Assembly: GCA_014529385.2 (NCBI GenBank) | Contig: CM043948.1 | Span: 74,298,791-74,362,790 of the forward strand | Reading direction: 5' to 3' | Length of the DNA stretch: 64,000 bases | DNA from: Adiantum capillus-veneris | Lineage: Eukaryota > Streptophyta > Polypodiopsida > Polypodiales > Pteridaceae | Shown: positions 59,026-64,000 of the stretch, piece after piece | Layout of the letters: each line of letters starts with the position of its first letter | Numbering within the stretch: the stretch's first letter is position 1 | Notes under the pieces: model-generated | What the model was told of the DNA's origin: nothing | Databases searched by the model: none | The model's input: only the letters and a program-made list of their open reading frames with translations | Program-made: the position numbers and the translations under genes

Positions 59026-59457
59026 GGGAGGGGGTATAGCGGCTTAGTACTTAGGCACCACAAAAGGATGGCGAATCCGCACACCCTTCACACATACACA
59101 AGCTCACTCCAGAACACAAGACTAGGTGGCGATTCCGCACACCTCACATGGGCAAAACATTGCAAGAAAACATACTCACAAAACCTCAAGCTTTATTTAG
59201 AGAATTAGGCGATGAAATGGGGAGCATAGGGTAGGGGAATGAGAAGGGAGAGAGTGGTAGAGCACATGGCGGATAGGTGGGAGTTGATGGCGAAGACTCG
59301 CACGAGGATTATGGCGGTGTAGAGGTCATGCTCAAGACAAGCGTGGTGATTGCGGTGATGGTGATGGTGTGGGTGTGTGTGTGTGCACTAGGCACACACA
59401 GTGCATAGTGTGTTCTTTGGTGATGTTGTGTGTGTATTTAGTGTGATGGTTACCCCT

Positions 59458-59467
59458 CTTTATATAG
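59458..59467 (-). promoter_or_regulatory. TATA box of solo-LTR-like insertion
   Basis: Minus strand ctatataaag followed by aggggtaacc, in a typical plant LTR promoter context. Confidence 0.7.
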
Positions 59468-60299
59468 GGGAGGAGGGGGGGGAGAAATTCTAGAATTTAG
59501 AAATGAAGAAATCATTATCTACATAGGCCATGTGACTGTGGGCCCCACTTGTCTGGCTGTGTGTGTATGTGCCAGAACAGCAGTCTCATGAGAGAGAGAC
59601 TAAGAGAGAGAGATGGGTTGATGAAAAAAAGTGAGAGGTGACATGGAGAATAAAGTAATTACAAGAGGGGAGAGAGGGGAGTGTGTTCAGAGGTGAATCT
59701 GTGTGCAAATGTGTGTGAACACAAGAAAAATCAGGTAACCACCAGGTGGGGATGGGTCTGTGGGCACCTTTTTCAGTGAAACTGAGTGTGTGTGAGTGTG
59801 GGGGAGGTTATTTATCTACAAGACAAGAGACATTGCGCCCTTTAGAGAGAGAGGGGGGTATTTGAATCATGGGATATGATAGGAGAGAGAAAGGGGGGGT
59901 GGGGTATACTATTTTGGAAGATATGATAAGTTGCATGTGAGTTAGGGTGCATTATTGGTGAGTTAGAATGCATTATTGGTGAGAGGTGGGGTAGCTTGAG
60001 GGGAGAGAGAAAGGAGAAAGGACAAGGGGAAGAGAGAGGGGGTTGACCTTTTGAGTGGAGGAGAGGAAAAGGGACACACGGCGGGGCATCAGTGAAGAAA
60101 AAGGAGGCAAGGTGGGGATGGGCTGCCCCGCAGGCATGAGGTGGCCTATTTTACCTTTCTCATATATTTACATAATCATACTTTATTTTTTTCTTACTTT
60201 TCCAATGCCTTTAAAACTCCCTCCCTAAGAGGAGGTTTCCATGGGGTGGGGACGAGAGAAGAGGGGTATGGGAGCTTGGCTTGTGAAAAGCCCCCATCA

Positions 60300-60303
60300 G
60301 TGT
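60300..60303 (+). repeat. Solo-LTR target duplication (right)
   Basis: gtgt, matching 58759-58762. Confidence 0.85.
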
Positions 60304-60931
60304 GTATGGCATAGTGCATTGGTGTTTAATGCCTTTCTTTCCCAAAAAATCCTTAAATGCACCTGACATGTATTCACCTCCTCGATCGGTACGAAGAGTC
60401 TGTACTTTGCAACCTGTTTCATTTTCAACCATGGCGACATAATGTTGAAAAATTGCAAACACATCTGACTTTGCTTTGAGTGGATACACCCAACAAAACC
60501 TGGAAAAGTCATCAATGAAGGTCACAAAATAAAGGCTGTTTCCTATAGATGGCGTCCTCATAGGACCACATACATCACTGTGTACAAGCTGCAACTTTCG
60601 TGTCCCTCTAACTGAACCATCCTGCGAAAATGAAAATCTGTGCATCTTTCCAAGAACACAACCTTCACATACATGTCTTGGTGGCATCTCCAATAAAGAC
60701 AAATCATGCACCATATTATGACGTTGTAAAGTCATCAAACTGCCATAACTAACATGCCCAAATCTAGCATGCCACAACTCAGCATCCTGCATGGCCCGAG
60801 TCTTTGTTTCTGCAATACATACTTGAATCTGCTTTTCATAACGATCTAGCATAAATAGTCCATTTTCCAGCGTACCAGTAGTGATAAGAGAATAACCATT
60901 CTCTCGATCTCATACAACACATCTGTCATCC
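60304..60931 (-). pseudogene. pol: copia-2 protease end and integrase N-terminus
   Basis: Minus-strand frame that follows the shifted protease frame and contains TGA at 60910-60912, then MLDRYEKQ. The zinc-binding region is LWHARFGHVS ... CEGCVLGK. The catalytic core has H-S-D-V-C-G-P-M, F-I-D-D-F-S-R and L-R-T-D-R-G-G-E-Y, then KGIKHQCTMPYT. It stops being integrase at 60303, where the nested insertion begins; the third catalytic residue lies beyond it at about 58745. Frames running past 60300 toward 60211 are insertion sequence. Confidence 0.92.
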
Positions 60932-62212
60932 TCAAAAATGACCCGAAGACCATTTTTTGCAAGAGAGGATACAGACAACAAATTCTTCTTGATCCCTGGA
61001 ACATATAAGACATCTAGATGGCAAGCATAAATCTGAACCATCTGAAATGGTAATCAAAATCTTACCAACGCCTTTGATTGGATAAGAAGCATTATTTGCA
61101 CATGTCACCTTCTTTCCTGCTGAAGCTGCATCCAATGAACAAAACAAATCCTTCCTTGAAGTAATATGCCTGGATGCACCACTATCAAAGTACCAAATCA
61201 TTTGTGTCTTGTCAAAACTGTAAGCAGAAAAATATGAATATACTAAGAAAGCATAAGAATCCTGCACAAAGTTTGCAGACTCTTCTTTAGCTGTAGAAGA
61301 ATCACCAGAAGCTGAAACAACCAAACTTGACTCTTTCTTGTTTACTTTAGCAATTCGCTTTTTACACTCACTAATGTAGTGACCAGGTTTCTTGCAGTAG
61401 TGACATTTACCTTTCTTCTTGGACTTGTCGGAATCACCTTTAGACTTCTCTGAAGATTGTCCTGCACCAGACTTGGAGTGATGAGCACTCTCTTTACCCT
61501 TGTTTTTGTTATGTACAACAAGAGCATGATCCATACCATCCACCTGTAAAGACTTGTTCTTACGTGATTGATCCTCCTGCAATAGCAAAGCCACTAACTC
61601 TTCAAAATGAAGAGGCTCAGGATTAGCTCGCAAAGACAAAGTCAAAGAAGTCTGAAAAGTCAAATAAGATGGTGGTAGTGAATTGAGTGTTTTGGAAACC
61701 AAGTCCTTCTTTGGAATCACTTCATCAATGCTAAACAATTTCTCTTTAAGATCCCTGATTTTTCTAAGATGCTCGACGATATCGTCACCTTCGTCCATCT
61801 GTATTTTGTCAAGTTGTTTCTTCAAAAACTCTATTCTGGCAGTGTTTCTTCCTCTAAACATAGCTTGCAGAGTGTTCCAAGCATCCTCAGAAGTTCTGCA
61901 AGATCTGATATGTGGTGTGATTGTCCTTTTTATGGTTAAGGCAATCACAGCCATAGCTTGTGCATCTTTAGTATCCCATCTCTTTTGCTCTGGAGTGACT
62001 TGTGAGGGTCCTGCACCAACAGCTGCACCACGACCAGGCGTGGTAGGTGCAATGCTACCTGGACGAACTTCATCTCCAGATACATAATCCCACAATCCTT
62101 TACCAACCAAAACATTTTTGGCCATAAAAGACCAAAGAGAATAGTTGGTACCATCCAATTTGTCTTCGGATGTAAATGCACCAAAAATCTCTTTCTCCGT
62201 AGATTGAGCCAT
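60932..62212 (-). pseudogene. gag: copia-2 gag and protease
   Basis: ATG at 62210-62212 opens MAQSTEKEIFGAF, with K-L-D-G-T-N-Y-x-x-W soon after. An in-frame extension upstream uses a non-ATG start and is not needed. The gag helical domain is followed by an intact C-x2-C-x4-H-x4-C zinc knuckle (residues about 270-283, CHYCKKPGHYISEC) and the protease D-S-G-A motif at residues about 343-346. Near 61013-61020 the frame shifts; residues after ISDGSDLCLP are out of frame, and the correct continuation is in the frame that reaches 60910. The frame given ends at 60932. Confidence 0.93.
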
Positions 62213-62597
62213 ACTGTGGATGCACACAAGAGAGCAAAAGAACCTCCAAGAGATTCACAAATCTTCTCTCCAATCCAAGCAAAACTCTACACAAAATCTC
62301 AGCACAAAGCTAAGACAAGCTACTTCCCAAAAGAACTGTTTACCTGAAGAAAATCTGTCAAAAAGCACACCCTCTTGATCTAAACGCCTCCGAAAAGTAA
62401 CTTCTGCTACGCTGCTCAGAACAAAATTCTGAGGGCTCGAACGGCTTCAAAAGGGGGGTAAAACCATAGGTCACCTGCCGAGAATACTCCTGGAACGTCG
62501 AGGATGCTCCCACGAGCAAATTTTCCGAAAACTGCCTGAAAACTGTGATTGCGCGCGCGGACGTGAAAACACAAGTAGAGGCTCTGGAAATCACCTT
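62213..62597 (-). other. copia-2 untranslated leader
   Basis: 385 bp between primer site and gag ATG on the minus strand. Short frames overlapping it are not genes. Confidence 0.75.
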
Positions 62598-62609
62598 GCT
62601 CTGATACCA
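62598..62609 (-). promoter_or_regulatory. copia-2 primer binding site (initiator Met tRNA type)
   Basis: Minus strand tggtatcagagc, two bases after the 5' LTR; the same primer type as copia-1. Confidence 0.93.
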
Positions 62610-62611
62610 AT

Positions 62612-62890
62612 TGTTGAAGATGATGAAACAGGAAACAGAAGGAAGACAACAACTTAGAGTAGGAAGAAGATGGAGAAGGAGAAGACACAGAGCTTGCGTA
62701 CGAGATCTCTGTAGTCTATATCTCTGTATTAGAATAATAGTGTATATACAAACTCAGAGCTACAAAGCTTATATGAGACCCTAAGAGATAAGGTGTCCTT
62801 TCACACCAGATGTCCAGGGGGAAAAACTCAGTGGGAGAAAAGTGCCCCTGGTGAAGCGCGTATACACACTAACACTACTACATGTCTACA
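62612..62890 (-). repeat. copia-2 5' LTR
   Basis: 279 bp, TG...CA, partner of 56163-56441. Confidence 0.95.
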
Positions 62891-62895
62891 CAATT
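62891..62895 (+). repeat. copia-2 target site duplication (right)
   Basis: caatt, identical to 56158-56162. Confidence 0.95.
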
Positions 62896-63282
62896 TCTGG
62901 CACTTTCAAAATCCGGCTTTGTCTTCATATGCGTTTTTTGCAAATAAGTCTAGAGTGAGGGTTTTGAGTGTAGAGGCTTTGGGACAGGCGTATCCTAGTG
63001 AGGGATGGTGTTCCTTAAGTTTTGTACGATTCTAGCATGGTTTGGTGAGTTTCTTCCATTTGTGTGTATGTGGGTTGGGTGGTGTAGTTGAGAGTAGTGA
63101 GATTCTAGGTTGTGGTCTAGCTAACCTTCCAGAGTGTTGTACGTGTGGGATGGTCTCATCCTGACAAGCTAAAGAGATTGCCTCCGTGTGCCTATCGTGT
63201 CATCTGTGTCCTCGATTGACATTATGTTGATCTAGGTTATGTTACATGCAGTTTATAGGTGTTGTGATTCTCTCCCGTAACA
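62896..63282 (+). repeat. Element X 5' LTR, second part
   Basis: Continues the X LTR after copia-2 and ends with cccgtaaca (CA end) immediately before a primer-site-like motif. Joined length with 55607-56162 is about 943 bp. That both pieces belong to one LTR is inferred from the target duplication and position, because the distal part is not preserved well enough in the minus-strand X copy to compare. Confidence 0.6.
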
Positions 63283-63302
63283 TTGGCACGACTGCTGGGG
63301 AC
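63283..63302 (+). promoter_or_regulatory. Element X primer binding site (Tat/Athila type)
   Basis: ttggcacgactgctggggac. The tgctggggac end and ttggc start match the primer sites of plant Ty3-gypsy Tat/Ogre and Athila elements (tRNA-Arg or tRNA-Asp type) with several substitutions. It supports X as a Ty3-gypsy element oriented plus. Confidence 0.6.
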
Positions 63303-64000
63303 ACAAGGACTTCAGTAGATGATCCTAGTAACACTTTTGTGATGACTGCTTGCTTTAGTTTCGGCTAAAGAAAACATTTTTCTTGAGTGGATCCAAAAGA
63401 GGTTACGATCAAGTGGATAGCCAGGAAGCGTGTGTCTTGTCGAGGGTCTCTGACTAGGCAGATTTAGTAAAGATTTATAATATTAGTAGTAGATTAGAGT
63501 AGTTTTTAGTGGTCGAGTGATATATGAGGTGATAAAAGCGTTTTCTAGTCCGTGTGTGGCATTGAAGCGTTTTTCTACTTATAAATGCAAAACCCCAAAT
63601 GATGTGTAGGAGTAGCTTTAAGTAAGTGATTTGATTTTGATCTAGAGCTAATCACTAATTTATTTGCTAAAGTCCTTGTTTGCATTTAGAATCTATAAAA
63701 AGTCTACTTTTGAGGGAAAAAAAAATGCAATAAGTAGCTTTCTGTTGACAATTTTTCATGACTGATTGGTGCTGAGCATATAAGAGGGCATGTGCAAGGG
63801 TTCTATGTGGAGAAACTGCAATTCTGTTAACTTGGACATCATATGCGCATGATGTCTCAAGAGGCATATGGAGACCGAATTTAAAAATTTTGATTGCACT
63901 GGAGTGTTCAAAAGGGGGGTTTTACTCTTAGTATACACTGAGACTAGCGTTTTGACGAACTCTTGACACCCAAAAGACAAACGATGAAGTGTCAAAAATG
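63303..64000 (+). other. Element X internal region, start (runs off window)
   Basis: AT-rich, leader-like sequence with no recognised protein within the window. Gag would be expected further to the right. Confidence 0.45.

Larger units (their letters stand above)
58763..60299 (-). mobile_element. Solo-LTR-like insertion inside copia-2 integrase
   Basis: 1,537 bp, starting tgacgagagc and ending cccccatca on the plus strand, so TG...CA on both strands. A 4-bp duplication gtgt flanks it. On the minus strand a good TATA box (ctatataaag at 59458-59467) lies about 840 bp into it and leaves about 700 bp of leader, as in a large LTR. No gag or pol and no second LTR are present. This fits a solo LTR formed by LTR-LTR recombination; the parent family is unknown. 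A long GA run lies at 58975-59022. Confidence 0.8.
56163..62890 (-). mobile_element. copia-2: full-length Ty1-copia element with nested insertion
   Basis: 6,728 bp including a 1,537-bp nested insertion. 279-bp LTRs (TG...CA) differ at 7 positions. A perfect 5-bp duplication caatt flanks it. On the minus strand the order is 5' LTR, initiator-Met-type primer site, gag-protease, integrase, RT, RNase H, polypurine tract, 3' LTR. Breaks: a frameshift near 61015, a stop at 60910-60912, the insertion in integrase, and a stop at 57335-57337. It is a different copia lineage from copia-1 by gag and pol residues and LTR sequence. It lies inside the X 5' LTR. Confidence 0.95.

Noticed and set aside
60211-60303. 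C-terminal extension of copia-2 integrase frame
   Set aside because: These residues are encoded by the nested insertion, not by integrase.
61683-62087. 134-codon plus-strand frame
   Set aside because: Antisense shadow of copia-2 gag.

Overview
The window looks like plant nuclear DNA, probably angiosperm intergenic or pericentromeric heterochromatin. It carries Ty1-copia and Ty3-gypsy-like LTR elements primed by plant-type tRNA sites, hAT and CACTA-like MITEs, a tRNA-derived SINE, satellites, long (GA)n and (CA)n microsatellites, and a pseudogene fragment of a plant-style DEAD-box RNA helicase. I found no intact host gene, rRNA, tRNA gene, CRISPR array or bacterial operon. Nearly every long open frame belongs to a transposable element. 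I cannot name the species.

Layout. 1-7.2 kb: purine-rich DNA, then two diverged direct copies of a ~1.4 kb repeat with a constant offset of ~4.33 kb. Between them lie a promoter-like block with a 30-bp minisatellite and a 160-bp tandem repeat. 7.3-11.06 kb: 5' half of a decayed minus-strand LTR element 'B' (LTR, leader with three 20-bp palindromes, gag relic). 11.1-18.1 kb: a minus-strand 3' LTR of element 'X', split by a complete Ty1-copia element (copia-1) with a perfect 5-bp target duplication; next to the X polypurine tract lies a DEAD-box helicase fragment. 18.1-30.3 kb: microsatellites, two copies of a 216-bp hAT MITE (one with a perfect 8-bp duplication), a SINE, and several copies of a foldback CACTA-like MITE built from tandem arms. 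30.4-38.3 kb: a satellite with a higher-order unit of about 550 bp and embedded palindromes, split by a 2.07-kb insertion. 39.1-40.7 kb: a ~0.68-kb-armed inverted repeat. 40.7-50.5 kb: decayed repeats, two unrecognised frames, a 74-bp satellite, a transposase-like relic and a 124-bp AG microsatellite. 50.6-64 kb: a nest at least four levels deep. Element B copy 2 (minus) is interrupted by the 5' LTR of X (plus), which is interrupted by copia-2 (minus), whose integrase region is interrupted by a 1.54-kb solo-LTR-like insertion.

How it fits together. copia-1 (11586-17122) and copia-2 (56163-62890) have LTR pairs differing at 5 of 192 and 7 of 279 positions by my count, so both are fairly young. 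Both are coding-dead, through in-frame stops, frameshifts and (copia-2) an insertion. The older X, B and satellite layers are progressively more diverged. The sequence therefore records a relative order of insertions: B, then X, then copia, then the solo LTR.

The best candidates for undescribed material are the ~550-bp palindromic satellite, the foldback CACTA-like family with 87-bp and 109-bp arm units, and the B family with a gag-protease relic and a repeated V/I-W-x-P-K motif. None can be called new without database searches.
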